Assembly: GCF_019175385.1 (NCBI RefSeq) | Contig: NC_083346.1 | Coordinates: 54,217,821-54,281,820 of the forward strand | Direction: 5' to 3' | From: Lycium barbarum | Taxonomy: Eukaryota > Streptophyta > Magnoliopsida > Solanales > Solanaceae | DNA: 64,000 bases | Part shown: positions 1 through 10,984 of the stretch, one piece after another | Position numbering within the stretch: position 1 is the first letter of the stretch | Layout of the letters: every line of letters begins with the position of its first letter | Program-made: the position numbers and the translations under genes | Notes under the pieces: generated by a model | What the model saw: only the letters and a program-made list of their open reading frames with translations | The model's database searches: none | Told to the model about the DNA's origin: nothing

Positions 1-1243
1 CCTATAAATCTAACATCCCCGAGACTTAGCTCGGCTCAAAATACATCAATACAACAGCCCACACATCATCAAACAACACAAGTAATAATCAAACCACTCT
101 AGCTTCAAAGTTCTACTTTGTTACCTAAGTTGGCAACTTTCATTCAAACTTCCAAAACTCCAACTCTATATCTACATAATTGTATTCATTTCCTCATTCA
201 AACTTATACAATCACATCCCAAATACAATCCAAGCCATACACGAAATTGCCCCAAAATCCATTACTTTTCGTAATTCTTCAAAACATCGAAAATTCACGA
301 CGAACATTCTAACTTGCGTCGTTTCATTCCGAATTCATTAATATCAACTATAACTCATATTTAAAGTATTTAGCACCCTAAATATACAATGATATACACA
401 ATTATACCAAAGGTATACACTTTTCGATAATGTCCGAAATCATTTTCCAACGCCAATTTAATTCATCAATCAATCATTTACGACATAAAGATCACAACAA
501 CACATTATACAAACTAAACAAGATCAATTCACACCACTTTCTTCTTCCTAGGCTCATGGCCAACATACAATATAGACACACACCCACGGCTTTCTATATA
601 CACCAAAGTTACGGGATTCTCGTCTATTCTCAATCCTTAACACATTCATATCAATTCTATATCATAAAAGTGTAAGAATTCTCACCTTTTCTTGAAACCC
701 CGCCTTGTCGCAAACGTAGTTCTTGTGCCAAACTAATTATACCCCGTTGAAGAGGGTCTTGAGTACTCCACAACTATGTAGAAATTAAGATTTTTGGACC
801 TCAAACAAAGCTTGGAAAATTTTCTTTTTCTCTATTTCTCCTTCGGCCGAGAGCTCTATTTGCTTGGTGTTCTTGATTTTTTGTTCTTTGTTCTAGATAA
901 TTACCAAGTATACCATGATATATATCCATATATTTGATCATGTGCATAGCACATGATCATTAACAAAGGGGCTTGGGCCATGGATATGGCCGGCTACCTC
1001 TAAACATTGGGCCTCAATTTTTATGTTGTATTTTTCTTGGCCCAATCATAAAACGTCCCGTTTTGCAATTCCCGAAACTAATTTCTGAAATTCCAAATTT
1101 ACCCTCGGCCTTTCCCGATGTCTTAACATTAAAAATTCCATAACCAACATAGTCATATTCACTAAAATCAAATTATGTCCTTATAACACACAAGTCGTAA
1201 TTATTTCTCGATTTCCTATTATACGAAAACACGGGACATAACA
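1..1243 (-). repeat. 3' LTR of element A (partial)
   Basis: Matches 8097-9340 nearly base for base, with one indel in a T run near 836. It ends at ACATAACA, which on the minus strand reads as the LTR start TGTTATGTCCCG. Only the first ~1.24 kb (U3 and part of the transcribed region, minus sense) lies in the window. It holds a donor-like AAAAG|GTGAG at 686/685 (minus) and a 25-bp inverted repeat at 935-959. Confidence 0.93.
935..959. repeat. Perfect inverted repeat in U3 of LTR A
   Basis: Arms TGATCATGTGC and GCACATGATCA separated by ATA, 11 bp each, no mismatch. The other LTR has the same palindrome at 9032-9056. It lies ~285-310 bp from the LTR start, upstream of the presumed transcription start, where the other LTR families in the window carry their own palindromic boxes. 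Confidence 0.8.
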
Positions 1244-1259
1244 TTCTCCCCCCCTTAAG
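1244..1259 (-). other. Polypurine tract of element A
   Basis: The minus strand reads CTTAAGGGGGGGAGAA directly before the 3' LTR start TGTTATG. This is the usual site of plus-strand DNA priming in LTR elements, and the position next to the LTR is diagnostic. The upstream context resembles the ends of B, E, D and FG (an ACATTCG...GAATGTT inverted repeat followed by the G run). Confidence 0.9.
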
Positions 1260-1380
1260 AACATTCGTCCCTGAATGTTAAATAAATCTTATGAAAACTC
1301 ACAAACATAACGGGAAAACCATTTTATATATAATTAGCACACATGGTCCATCCGTTCATTGGTACAACAAATACAAAAGT

Positions 1381-1881
1381 CTAGATTACAAGAGGCGTAG
1401 GGAATAAATGGGGGTATCTCTTCTTCATATCATCCTCCGCCTCCCAAGTCATCTCTTCCCGGTTACTGTTGCGCCACAGAACTTTGACAGAAGGCACCTC
1501 CTTAGTGCGCAATCTCCTCACCTGACGATCCAGAATAGATACAGGCTGCTCATCATAAGACAACTGCTCCGTCACCTGAAGGTCATCTACTGGGAATATC
1601 CTGGAAGGGTCACCAATACACTTCCGCAGCATGGACACATGAAACACCGGGTGCACGGCCTCCAAATCGGATGCCAAGTCTAGCTCGTAGGCGACTGCGC
1701 CTATCCTCCGAACAATCTGGTATGGCCCGATGTACCGCGGGCTCAACTTACCCTTCTTACCAAATCTCATAACGCCCTTCATGGGCGACACCTTCAGGAA
1801 TACCCAGTCACCAATCTGGAACTCTAACGGTCGACGTCGTCTATCAGCATAAGCTTTCTGTCGACTCTGAGCAGCCAATAA
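1381..1881 (-). CDS. Integrase C-terminus with GPY/F module and chromodomain, element A
   Basis: In frame with the upstream segment but separated from it by TGA 1882-1884. It reads LAAQSRQKAYADRRRR, then the GPY/F-type module (KLSPRYIGPYQIVRRIG), then VHPVFHVSMLRKC and a chromodomain (RQVRRLRTKEVPSVKVLWRN, then MTWEAEDDM and YPHLFP). In chromoviruses this domain is thought to direct integration to heterochromatin. Length and end match the same region in B and D, so the stop at 1381-1383 is the true end. Confidence 0.9.
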   Translation of the reverse strand, partial: LLAAQSRQKAYADRRRRPLEFQIGDWVFLKVSPMKGVMRFGKKGKLSPRYIGPYQIVRRIGAVAYELDLASDLEAVHPVFHVSMLRKCIGDPSRIFPVDDLQVTEQLSYDEQPVSILDRQVRRLRTKEVPSVKVLWRNSNREEMTWEAEDDMKKRYPHLFPTPLVI

Positions 1882-4800
1882 TCACTCCCGAATAAGCTTC
1901 ACCTTATCTACAGCTTCCTGGATCACATCTGGCCCAACCAACTTAGTCTCGCCGACGTCAAACCAACCAATAGGAGATCTGCATCTCCTGCCATAAAGGG
2001 CCTCGTATGGAGCCATCTGAATGCTGGAGTGATAACTGTTATTGTAGGCAAACTCTATAAGCGGCAAATGATCATCCCAGCTGCCCCTGAAATCAATAAC
2101 GCAGGCCCGTAACATATCCTCGAGCGTCTGAATAGTGCGCTCGGCCTGCCCGTCGGTCTGAGGATGAAAAGCTGTACTGAGGCTCACCTGAGTCCCTAAT
2201 CCCTCCTGAAATGACCTCCAGAAATTAGCTGTAAACTGGGCACCTCGGTCAGTAATAATAGATACAGGGACCCCGTGAAGTCTGACTATCTCTCTGATGT
2301 ATAATCTGGCATAGTCCTCAGCCGAATAAGTAGTCCGGACCGGAAGAAAATGGGCTGATTTCGTCAGCCTGTCCACAATAACCCAAATTGAGTCGTACCT
2401 GCGTAGAGTACGCGGCAACCCAACAATGAAGTCCATATTAATCATCTCCCATTTCCAGGCTGGAATCTCCATCTCCTGTAACAATCCACCGGGCTTTTGA
2501 TGCTCGATCTTAACTTGCTGGCAGTTCGGGCACTGATTAACAAACTCGGCAATATCTTTCTTCATGCCGTCCCACCAATACAAACACCTGAGATCACGAT
2601 ACATCTTAGTGGAACCAGGATGAACAGAATACCGTGCATTATGTGCCTCGCCCATAATCTGCCGTCGTAAGCCCGCAATGTCCGGTACACAGAATCTGCC
2701 GTCATATAATAATACTCCTTCAGGCGAGATTTCAAACTGAGTCTTTGCTTTATTAAGGGCCACATCTCTGTACTGAATCAGAAGAGGATCCTCAAACTGG
2801 CGCCGCTTTACCTCCTGAATAATAGATGACTCAGCAATTGGGCGAACAGAAATCCCAGAATCTCCAGAATCCACCAAACGAACTCCGAGGCTGGCCAGCT
2901 GATGAATATCACGAACCAAATCTCTCTTATCAGATGGAACATCAGCCAGACTGCCCACGGACTTTTGGCTAAGCGCATCAGCTACTACATTGGCTTTCCC
3001 CGGATGGTACAGAATATCGACGTCGTAATCCTTTAGTAGCTCAAGCAATCTCCGCTGCCGCAAATTTAGCTCCTTCTGCTTAAAAATATACTGGAGACTC
3101 TTATGGTCCGTATAGATATCAACATGGACCCCATATAAATAATGCCGCCAAATCTTCAAAGCATGAATCACCGCGGCCAACTCAAGATCATGAGTGGGAT
3201 AGTTCTTCTCGTGCGGTCTGAGCTGCCGGGAAGCATAGGCTATGACTCGACCGTGCTGCATCAATACACATCCTATCCCAATACCAGAGGCGTCGCAATA
3301 GACAACATACCCGTCAGATCCCTCTGGAAGAGCCAAAACTGGTGTTGTAACCAATCTCTCCTTCAGCATTTGAAAGCTGCGCTCGCAGGCATCTGTCCAC
3401 TGGAATTTTGCTGCTTTCTGGGTAAGCCTCGTCAGTGGTGCTGCAATAGAAGAAAAATCCTCCACGAACCTGCGATAATACCCGGCCAATCCCAGAAAAC
3501 TGCGCACGTCTGTCGGTGTAGTAGGCCTGGGCCAATTCTGCACAGCCTCAATCTTCTGCGTGTCGACCCGAATACCATCTGCGCCGACAATGTGGCCCAA
3601 GAATGCCACAGAAGTCAACCAGAACTCACACTTAGAGAATTTAGCATATAACCTCTGCTGACGAATAATGCCAAGTACCGTCCTCAAATGATCTGAATGC
3701 TCCTTGGCTGATCGCGAATAAATCAGGATGTCATCAATAAACACAATAACAAACATATCCAGAAAAGTCCGAAATACCCAGTTCATCAGATCCATAAATA
3801 CTGCTGGAGCATTAGTCAGCCCGAAAGACATAACTCTGAACTCATAATGCCCGTACCGGGTCCTGAAAGCAGTCTTCGGGATATCTGACTCCCGTACTCT
3901 CACCTGATGATACCCTGAACGCAGATCTATCTTTGAAAAATGTCTAGCACCCTGCAGCTGATCAAACAAGTCATCAATCCGGGGGAGGGGATACTTGTTC
4001 TTAATAGTCACCTTATTAAGCTGCCAGTAATCGATACACATCCGCAATGACCCATCTTTCTTTCTGACAAACAATACCGGCGCTCCCCAGGGTGATGTGC
4101 TGGGTCTGATAAAGCCCTTATCCAATAAATCTTTCAGCTGCTCTTTCAACTCCTTCAGCTCAGCTGGTGCCATCCTGTACGGAGGAATAGATATAGGCTG
4201 CGTATCCGGCATCAGCTCTATAGTGAAATCAATCTCCCGCTCAGGCGGAAGGCCAGGAAGCTCGTCAGGAAATACATCTGGAAACTCACTGACGACCGGA
4301 ACAGACTGAAGGGTAGGTACCTCCGCGGCAGTATCGTGCACACGAACCAAATGATAGATATACCCCTTCTGGATCATCTTCTTAGCCTTGAGGTATGAAA
4401 TAAACTTACCCCTCGGCGATGCTGTAGATCCGAACCACTCTATGACTGGCTCCCCTGGAAACTGAAAATGGACTACCTTTTTCTGGCAGTCGACATTAGC
4501 ATAACAGGAAGACAACCAGTCCATGCCCATAATGACGTCAAACTCAAGCATATCTAACTCTATCAGATCAGCCTTAGTGCTACGATCATAGATGGTCACA
4601 GAACAATCCCTATAGATCTGTCTCGCTACAATAAAATCCCCAACCGGCGTAGCTACCTCAAATGGCTCTATAGGCTCAGACACTATCCCAATCTTACTAG
4701 CAACGAGCGGGGAAATATATGATAAGGTAGAGTCAGGGTCAATCAATGCATATACAGATCTGGAGAAAACCAGTAATGTACCTGTGACGACGTTTGGCGA

Positions 4801-5502
4801 AGCCTCCTGATCCTGGCGGCTGGCCAAAGCATATATGCGGTTCGAGGGACCGCTAGAACCTGAAACGCCCCCGCGGCCTCGACCGCGACCTGCCGGTGCT
4901 GAAATACCTCGCCCTCCAGGGCGTGCAACAGATGGAACAGATGAAGAACCGGCGGCTGACCCTGTCTGCTGAGCAGCACTACCAGAACCGCTAGCCAATG
5001 GACAGTCTCTCATAAAGTGGCCCTGACCACCACAAGAAAAGCAAGCTCCAGTCGCTCGGTAACACTCCCCGGGATGAGACTTCCCGCAATGAGGACAACG
5101 GGGCCTGGGTGGTCTGGCCTGGCTGGGACCCCTGGACACCTGCGAACCTGCCACTCTGGAGCTCTGACCGGCCCCAGACGGTCCCGTACTATAGAATCTC
5201 CGGCTGCCTGACTGAGTACTCCGGCCGGAGGGAGGAAAAGGTCTATCTGACTGCTGCTGCTGAGGCTGTCCGCCTCGGGAATCTCCAGCATAACCTGCGG
5301 ACCTAGCCCTCTTGGGCGGGCTCCTATCTCGATCTCTGCCAGAAGGATCAGACCTGCGACGGTCCTCCATACCCATCGCATAGGCCTGAAGTCGGGCAAT
5401 GTCCATGTCTGCCTGCAATGACACTACCATACAGCTATCAACCAAATACCGGTCCAATCCCATAACATATCTGTGCATCCGATCGGACATATCTGCTACC
5501 AC
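1882..5502 (-). CDS. Gag C-terminus, protease, RT, RNase H and integrase core, element A
   Basis: A long open frame of 1206 codons. In order: end of the gag domain; zinc knuckle [15 protein letters not shown] (about residues 153-167); aspartic protease with the active-site motif reading DPDSTLSY (about 250; the family norm is D-x-G-S/T, so a Gly appears replaced by Asp); RT with FIDDILIYS (about 587) and [13 protein letters not shown]; RNase H with YCDASG (about 733) and TDHKSL; integrase HHCC zinc finger ending CPNCQQ (about 992); and the catalytic D-D-E in MDFIVG, TDRGAQF and QAERTI. An RT residue normally Arg (IDYRQLNK) reads Trp. It stops at TGA 1882, short of the chromodomain. Catalytic residues of RT, RNase H and integrase are otherwise intact. 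Confidence 0.92.
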   Translation of the reverse strand: MVADMSDRMHRYVMGLDRYLVDSCMVVSLQADMDIARLQAYAMGMEDRRRSDPSGRDRDRSPPKRARSAGYAGDSRGGQPQQQQSDRPFPPSGRSTQSGSRRFYSTGPSGAGQSSRVAGSQVSRGPSQARPPRPRCPHCGKSHPGECYRATGACFSCGGQGHFMRDCPLASGSGSAAQQTGSAAGSSSVPSVARPGGRGISAPAGRGRGRGGVSGSSGPSNRIYALASRQDQEASPNVVTGTLLVFSRSVYALIDPDSTLSYISPLVASKIGIVSEPIEPFEVATPVGDFIVARQIYRDCSVTIYDRSTKADLIELDMLEFDVIMGMDWLSSCYANVDCQKKVVHFQFPGEPVIEWFGSTASPRGKFISYLKAKKMIQKGYIYHLVRVHDTAAEVPTLQSVPVVSEFPDVFPDELPGLPPEREIDFTIELMPDTQPISIPPYRMAPAELKELKEQLKDLLDKGFIRPSTSPWGAPVLFVRKKDGSLRMCIDYWQLNKVTIKNKYPLPRIDDLFDQLQGARHFSKIDLRSGYHQVRVRESDIPKTAFRTRYGHYEFRVMSFGLTNAPAVFMDLMNWVFRTFLDMFVIVFIDDILIYSRSAKEHSDHLRTVLGIIRQQRLYAKFSKCEFWLTSVAFLGHIVGADGIRVDTQKIEAVQNWPRPTTPTDVRSFLGLAGYYRRFVEDFSSIAAPLTRLTQKAAKFQWTDACERSFQMLKERLVTTPVLALPEGSDGYVVYCDASGIGIGCVLMQHGRVIAYASRQLRPHEKNYPTHDLELAAVIHALKIWRHYLYGVHVDIYTDHKSLQYIFKQKELNLRQRRLLELLKDYDVDILYHPGKANVVADALSQKSVGSLADVPSDKRDLVRDIHQLASLGVRLVDSGDSGISVRPIAESSIIQEVKRRQFEDPLLIQYRDVALNKAKTQFEISPEGVLLYDGRFCVPDIAGLRRQIMGEAHNARYSVHPGSTKMYRDLRCLYWWDGMKKDIAEFVNQCPNCQQVKIEHQKPGGLLQEMEIPAWKWEMINMDFIVGLPRTLRRYDSIWVIVDRLTKSAHFLPVRTTYSAEDYARLYIREIVRLHGVPVSIITDRGAQFTANFWRSFQEGLGTQVSLSTAFHPQTDGQAERTIQTLEDMLRACVIDFRGSWDDHLPLIEFAYNNSYHSSIQMAPYEALYGRRCRSPIGWFDVGETKLVGPDVIQEAVDKVKLIRE

Positions 5503-5645
5503 GGCCGGTGCATATCGGGCCAGAGAATCAAACTCAAGGTTATACTCGCGAACACTCCGACCCCTCTACTGTAGACGTAAGAACCGATCAGCCCGCGCCC
5601 GCCGTAACTCTGGGGCAAAAAGTGGCGGGTGAATGTTGTCACAAA

Positions 5646-6212
5646 CTAATCCCAAGTGGCTGGAGGGGCACCCTCTCCTCTAGACAGCTCCCCAGTCTCG
5701 TACCAGTGGGTAGCCACATCTCGAAGCCTGTGCGAAGCCAGCTCAACCAACTCGGTCTCTGAAGCCCTGACCAAGTCCAGTGAGCGTCGCATCCCCCGAA
5801 TAAAATCATGGGGGTCCTCATCGGGCTTAGACCCAAAGAACTCTGGAGGGCCACATAACAGAAACTCCCGAACTCTCAGGCTGTCCCGCCTGTCATCGTC
5901 ATCATCGTCCCTCCGCCCGCGCCTGCGAGCCTGTCCTGCTACCAGTGTAGTCAACAGCTGTACAGCCTCCCTCAGGGTCCGATCCTCCGCCCCTGGCTGA
6001 GGAGCTGGAGTCTCAGGTGCGGGTACACGGACCTCTGGAGCTGCTGAAGGTCCTGCTCCAGGCTGTACCAGTGGGGGTGTAGCAGACCCCTCCGAATGAG
6101 GCACATCCTCAGGCAAATCATAAACACGAGCCCGGGTAGCTCGTTGTGCCTGGCTAGTCTCTCCCATCCTCGCCTTGCCCTTCTGGGCCGCCGTTGCCTT
6201 CTTCGGAGGCAT
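5646..6212 (-). CDS. Gag N-terminal segment, element A
   Basis: About 188 codons from ATG 6212 to a TAG at 5646. The N-terminus is basic (PPKKATAAQKGKARMG), followed by a Pro/Ala-rich stretch, an acidic run (RRDDDDDDRR) and the start of the capsid-like retrotransposon gag domain (REFLLCGPPEFFGSKPDEDP onward, HWYETGEL). Gag forms the particle that packages the element RNA. The stop falls in the middle of the gag domain, where the homologous frames in B and D continue with EFVDAF. This segment alone would be a truncated Gag. Confidence 0.85.
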   Translation of the reverse strand: MPPKKATAAQKGKARMGETSQAQRATRARVYDLPEDVPHSEGSATPPLVQPGAGPSAAPEVRVPAPETPAPQPGAEDRTLREAVQLLTTLVAGQARRRGRRDDDDDDRRDSLRVREFLLCGPPEFFGSKPDEDPHDFIRGMRRSLDLVRASETELVELASHRLRDVATHWYETGELSRGEGAPPATWD

Positions 6213-6399
6213 CACTGCAAACACAATAGCGAGTCAGATCAAAATCATCCAAATAGCACAGCTCTATCGCACGATCTAAGATTCCAAAGAAAGTAACATC
6301 CTAAATGCCCTGTAGCTTCCTGTTTATAGATGTGGTGCACAACACATCGATAAACAAGACTCTACGAGACACGGCCTTTAGACATTCCGAGGACAAACC
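6213..6399 (-). other. 5' leader of element A between primer site and gag
   Basis: Non-coding. It aligns over most of its length with the leaders of B (13245-13438), D (33524-33714) and FG (49890-50041, minus). Shared words include TAGAGTCTTG, GGGCATTTAGGA and ATCGTGCGATAGAGC. It contains the hairpin at 6322-6355. Conservation without coding potential suggests a packaging or dimerisation region. Confidence 0.8.
6322..6355 (-). ncRNA. Leader hairpin with self-complementary loop (dimer-initiation-like), element A
   Basis: The minus strand reads arm GTTTATCGATGTG, loop TTGTGCAC, arm CACATCTATAAAC. Twelve of 13 positions pair. The last six loop bases, GTGCAC, are a palindrome. The same 13-8-13 layout occurs in B, D and FG with different but compensating bases. 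By analogy with retroviral dimer-initiation loops, two genomic RNAs could kiss through this loop; the function is inferred. Confidence 0.7.
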
Positions 6400-6411
6400 G
6401 CTCTGATACCA
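6400..6411 (-). other. Primer binding site of element A (tRNA-iMet)
   Basis: The minus strand reads TGGTATCAGAGC, complementary to the 3' end of plant initiator methionine tRNA. It lies four bases (AAAG) after the LTR end, as in B and D. Confidence 0.92.
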
Positions 6412-6771
6412 CTTTTGTCACGACCCAGCCCCGTGGGCCGCGACTGGCACCCTACCTGGGTGCCCAGACCGAATCACACATTCATTATAAGGTCCAAACT
6501 TATTTCCGAATTTTACGAAATCATATCAAGCATAATTCATGAAAATATGTCTTAAGCGGTCACGCCAAATCAAAATACCATATCAAATACAAACGGAGCG
6601 GCGGAATAGACATCGCCGGTCAAAAGTGTAAACATAAGCATAAGGGCCATTTGGGGCCATCATAACAAACAGACCGCTTTAAGAACAGAAATGAAATCAA
6701 ACCAACATACACAGGACCCTTACCCCACATATATAACTACAGGCCTCTACGAATTCAAAACAAAGACATAT

Positions 6772-6790
6772 GGCGAGACAGGGCCCCGCC
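6772..6790 (-). ncRNA. Conserved LTR stem-loop (loop GCCCTGT), element A
   Basis: The minus strand reads GGCGGG-GCCCTGT-CTCGCC, a 6-bp stem with one G-U pair. Elements B, C and D carry the same loop motif (GTCCTGT or a close variant) on stems of different sequence that still pair, so the base changes are compensatory. Confidence 0.55.
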
Positions 6791-6963
6791 GTACCCAAAT
6801 AGTCAAATGCACAGAATATATACAAAGCAAAAGGAATCTGTACCAGAAGTGGACTCCGGATCAAAGAGGAGTAGTCCGGAATAGCAAAGAGTGAAGCCTA
6901 CTGCGGAGGATCACCAATGTCTGCACCTGCGGGCATAAAACGCAACCCCCGAAGAAAGGGGGT

Positions 6964-6982
6964 CAGTACGAAATATGTACTG
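6964..6982 (-). ncRNA. Conserved LTR inverted repeat CAGTAC-N7-GTACTG, element A
   Basis: Arms CAGTAC and GTACTG around a 7-base spacer, inside the wider conserved context CATACTCAGTAC...GTACTGAC. The same motif lies at 12729 (B), 24401 (E, one arm base changed), 32998 and 40244 (D), 44852 and 50468 (FG). Confidence 0.6.
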
Positions 6983-9340
6983 AGTATGTAAAGCACGGAG
7001 TACAGAAATATGGATCAAAACCGAAAGCAAGTCAACTGTCAAAGTGGAGCACAAATTGGTATGTCAAAATCCGTATCGAAATCATATACGTATACATAAT
7101 GCAAACGAAATCATGCAAACGCTTAGGAACGTGGTCGCCACTCCGACGCTGGCGCCATACACAGCATAACACCAGAAGGTTTCAAATCTCCGTACATCCC
7201 CGAACACAAACATAATCATCGGTGAGCGTATCGCATCACGAGCCATATCGCAGCATAACTCCAAACGGAACCCGGCCCTATGGCGAAGCCTCGGGAACCG
7301 TAACACAGCATACATCCGAATTATCACATGGCGCACGAATCAAAACCGGCCCGGGAACCGGTGAACGAAGTCATAACAAGGCACGAGCGGAGTCGTGAGC
7401 AAACAAATGCAAATCATACTTCAAAATAGTCTTTCAAAACAGAGTAATCCCATAAGTCATTTCATAATACAAAATAATCGGATACTTAGTCGATATAAGG
7501 TTTCGTTTCACAAAACGTTTCCAAAGTAGTACATATAGCTCAAAACGTAACTTAGCGTATCGTAATATTCAAAACATATCCCGTAGAAGGAAGTTCCGAA
7601 ATTGAAAGTATCATTTCGAACTCTATTTCAAAGGACAGCCCAATAAGACAAATAGGGCGTCTCGGGGTTAGCAGGCCCACCTCGAGTCAAATTGAGGTGG
7701 CGAACACATTTTACGAATATTTATATGCCAAAGTTCATACCTAATCATTTCTAAGTTACCCGACCACATTTCGATAGGTTACGGACGAATGGTGGCTTTC
7801 TAGCCAAAATAGAGCCCTTAGGCTTCAATTGAATTGAATGAATAGTAACTCTTCTGTGGATCGGGTCTCGAGGAGCAGAGATGCTCCGGAAGTTCTCATA
7901 TTTGCCTATCATACAAAGATATGCCAAACGAAGGAGTGGGAAGCTTTACATACCTTACAGACGTCGTATGCTCTCCCAAAAGTCAAGTCCCGTTTCGTCT
8001 GAAATCTGCAAATGGTCAAAGTTTCCAATTGAGATTCTTAGGCTTAAAAATGCCTTTAACTTCATTTTTGCCTACCGAAATTTCGGCAGCATTTCCCCTA
8101 TAAATCTAAAATCCCCGAGACTTAGCTCGGCTCAAAATACATCAATACAACAGCCCACACATCATCAAACAACACAAGTAATAATCAAACCACTCTAGCT
8201 TCAAAGTTCTACTTTGTTACCTAAGTTGGCAACTTTCATTCAAACTTCCAAAACTCCAACTCTATATCTACATAATTGTATTCATTTCCTCGTTCAAACT
8301 TATACAATCACATCCCAAATACAATCCAAGCCATACACGAAATTGCCCCAAAATCCATTACTTTCCATAATTCTTCAAAACATCGAAAATTCACGACGAA
8401 CATTCTAACTTGCGTCGTTTCATTCCGAATTCATTAATATCAACTATAACTCATATTTAAAGTATTTAGCACCCTAAATATACAATGATATACACAATTA
8501 TACCAAAGGTATACACTTTCCGATAATGTCCGAAATCATTTTCCAACGCCAATTTAATTCATCAATCAATCATTTACGACATAAAGATCACAACAACACA
8601 TTATACAAACTAAACAAGATCAATTCACACCACTTTCTTCTTCCTAGGCTCACGGCCAACATACAATATACACACACACCCACGGCTTTCTATATACACC
8701 AAAGTTACGGGATTCTCGTCTATTCTCAATCCTTAACACATTCATATCAATTCTATATCATAAAAGTGTAAGAATTCTCACCTTTTCTTGAAACCCCGCC
8801 TTGTCGCAAACGTAGTTCTTGTGCCAAACTAATTATACCCCGTTGAAGAGGGTCTTGAGTACTCCACAACTATGTAGAAATTAAGATTTTTGGACCTCAA
8901 ACAAAGCTTGGAAAATTTTCTTTTTCTCTATTTTCTCCTTCGGCCGAGAGCTCTATTTGCTTGGTGTTCTTGAATTTTTGTTCTTTGTTCTAGATAATTA
9001 CCAAGTATAACATGATATATATCCATATATTTGATCATGTGCATAGCACATGATCATTAACAAAGGGGCTTGGGCCATGGATATGGCCGGCCACCTCTAA
9101 ACATTGGGCCTCAATTTTTATGTTGTATTTTTCTTGGCCCAATCATAAAACGTCCCGTTTTGCAATTCCCGAAACTAATTTCCGAAATTCCAAATTTACC
9201 CTCGGCCTTTCCCGATGTCTTAACATTAAAGATTCCATAACCAACATAGTCATATTCACTAAAATCAAATTATGTCCTTATAACACACAAGTCGTAATTA
9301 TTTCTCGATTTCCAATTGTACGAAAACACGGGACATAACA

Positions 9341-9595
9341 CCACAAACTTACAAGATACATGATACAAGGAAAGTGTATATATTAAACAAATAAACTAAA
9401 TCTCAAGCAATAAACCCAAATTTAAGTAAATCTTAAAAATGGGCTAGAATTGGGCTAGTATTGGGCTAAGTTGGAGATCACTTTAAAATGTGCTATGTTT
9501 GGTTGGGCTGAAATCATCCCAATATAAAATCATCTTGAGCCCAACCCATAAAAGTTTGGGCAGGTTGGGCGGGTCATCACCTTTTGGGCCAAATT
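9341..9595. other. Non-coding spacer between element A and solo LTR C
   Basis: About 255 bp rich in GGGCTAG/GGGCTTG-like words (GGGCTAGAATTGGGCTAGTA, GCCCAACCC), which resemble dispersed non-coding plant repeats. It starts with CCACA, the presumed right half of element A's target duplication, and ends with CAAATT, which recurs after solo LTR C. No ORF of note. Confidence 0.5.
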
Positions 9596-9724
9596 TGACA
9601 CCCCTAGTTATAGTGATCCTTAGATGCTTAATGAAGCATTATACAAGTGCCAATAAGGTTTCATAAGAATTTGAGGCAAAACGGATTGACGAGAACATGT
9701 TTCGGGAAATTATGGATTGTACGG

Positions 9725-9870
9725 TCATTTATACGGACCGTATAATTTATACGGCCCGTATATCTGTCCGTAGAACCCTCCCTCCCAGAGCAGGATGAGA
9801 TTCTGGATGAAATATACGGTCCAATTATATGGACCATATAATTTATACGGTCCGTATAATAAGCCGTAGA
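9725..9870. promoter_or_regulatory. Palindromic box array in U3 of LTR C
   Basis: Repeats of TATACGGACCGTATA-like, nearly self-complementary boxes (ATACGGACCGTAT, ATACGGCCCGTAT, ATATGGACCATAT, ATACGGTCCGTAT) plus half-sites such as TCCGTAG and GCCGTAG. It lies 130-270 bp from the LTR start, upstream of the presumed transcription start. Possibly dimeric transcription-factor sites; inferred. Confidence 0.6.
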
Positions 9871-10984
9871 TCTCGGGTTGAGCGAGATTTTCTTTTTCCA
9901 TATATGTACGACCCTTCTTCTTATTTCTCATTTCCCACATCTTCCACACTCTCAAAAGTCCTAGAACCTTCTTCCAAGTATACCAAGAAAAATCTAAGGT
10001 GAAATCAAAGATCAAACACCAAAAAGTAGTAGAATCAAGTCCAAGAATGCTAGCTAGGGTTGATGGAAGCAAGGAATCTCTTTGGATTTGAAGCTAGGGT
10101 TTTCTTCAAGTGAATCATTTCCATCTAAAACTAATTTCTACATAATCAACGGTAAGTTTTATGATCATTTCATGTTATTTAGAATATTGAGAGGTTGAAA
10201 GACATGGATTATGGAAGAAAATAGAATATGGAGCTCAAATGTGAAAATAATGGTACTCTTGAATAGTTGTTGACATGAATCATGACTCTTGATGTATTAT
10301 GAGTAAAATCATGTGGAAAACGATACAAATGACGTTAAGGAAGTATAATATGAGAACGAATACGGCGTTATGCCATAATATGATCATGAATCATTTTGGG
10401 TAACGAATTGTGGGAATTGAATAACGTTGAACTTGAAGAAGTTATTGATTATCATATTATTTTTGTTAGCTTTAGCTTAAGCTTAAGTACGTTTCCGATT
10501 ATCTAATCTTAGCATGAATTATTTTGAATGTAGAATTGCGAACTTGGAAGGAACCGTTTAGTTGGATAGTTAGAAAGGCGAAAAGGTATGTAAGGCTAGT
10601 CCCTTCTTTTCTAAGGCATGATTCCCGTGACATGACTTCCTTTATCTTTCTGTGACCTTCTTACATTCCGGAAACTTTGAGTCCATATTCATAAAGAGCT
10701 TCTCATGAGATAAAGATAAGAGATATGTTATGAATATGATAATGATAATGATGAGTCTAAGTCTAGAGATTCTAAAGCTCATGACATGATATTGCAAAGA
10801 AGTTAACGATTTGTTACACCTCGGAAAAAATTTCCCGTTGGTACGCAAGTAAATGAACTAATGAGGTGTGCAAGGAGTGCGAGTGTATAATGTTTCATGG
10901 GAAATGTATGTAAAGGGATGTGGATGATTAGAATGAAAAGTCGAGAAATGAGAAAAATTGAAAGTTGGCAAAACTGCCCAGTGG

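Larger units (their letters stand above)
1381..6212 (-). pseudogene. Gag-Pol polyprotein of element A, inactivated by three stops and one frameshift
   Basis: One frame would encode Gag, zinc knuckle, protease, RT, RNase H, integrase and chromodomain. The start is taken as ATG 6212 (MPPKKATAAQKGK), which matches the MPKKKKATAAQKGK start of element B. It lies two bases after a TTTGCAG acceptor-like site. Breaks seen: TAG at 5646-5648 after ATWD; loss of one C in the C run at about 5611-5615; TAG at 5566-5568; TGA at 1882-1884 where the family has Arg (CGA). The frame ends naturally at TAG 1381-1383 just after the chromodomain. The rest of pol is well preserved, so inactivation looks recent. Confidence 0.92.
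6215..8781 (-). other. Putative leader intron of element A
   Basis: Donor-like AAAAG|GTGAG at 8782/8781 in the 5' LTR and acceptor-like TTTGCAG ending at 6215, two bases before the gag ATG (minus strand). Equivalent donor-like sites occur in the other LTRs and equivalent acceptors before gag in B and D. Removal would delete the rest of the LTR, the primer site and the leader hairpin. No transcript evidence is available here. Confidence 0.5.
1..9340 (-). mobile_element. Element A: Ty3/gypsy LTR retrotransposon, Tekay/Del-type chromovirus, minus strand, 3' LTR cut by window edge
   Basis: Seen: positions 1-1243 and 8097-9340 are the same sequence, with about 15 differences by eye (roughly 1%), and are the two LTRs. 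The right copy is complete (6416-9340, TG...CA on the minus strand). Between them lie, in minus-strand order, a tRNA-iMet primer site, a leader, one gag-pol frame and a G-rich polypurine tract. The integrase ends in a chromodomain and lies downstream of RT, the Ty3 chromovirus order. The right flank CCACA (9341-9345) should be one half of the target duplication; the other half lies outside the window. Inferred: a fairly young insertion, now defective because gag-pol carries three stops and one frameshift. Confidence 0.93.
6416..9340 (-). repeat. 5' LTR of element A (2925 bp)
   Basis: Bounded by TGTCACGACCC at 6416 (minus-strand end GGGTCGTGACA) and ACATAACA at 9340 (minus-strand start TGTTATGT). 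It contains the palindrome 9032-9056, AT-rich TATA-like sequence near 9007-9030, the donor-like site at 8781, a second donor-like GGTATGTAAAGC near 7950, the CAGTAC...GTACTG hairpin at 6964-6982 and the GCCCTGT-loop hairpin at 6772-6790. The last two recur in the other LTRs of the window. Confidence 0.9.

Noticed and set aside
3142..3651. Plus-strand ORF of 169 codons inside element A
   Set aside because: Lies fully antisense to the RT/RNase H frame of A and has no family marks; a shadow ORF.
9590..9610. hAT-type terminus (CAAATTTGACACCCCTAG) as end of a MITE
   Set aside because: The sequence does resemble hAT ends, but it aligns with the D LTR start and CAAATT recurs after the LTR end at 21188, so a solo LTR start explains more. 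Not fully excluded.
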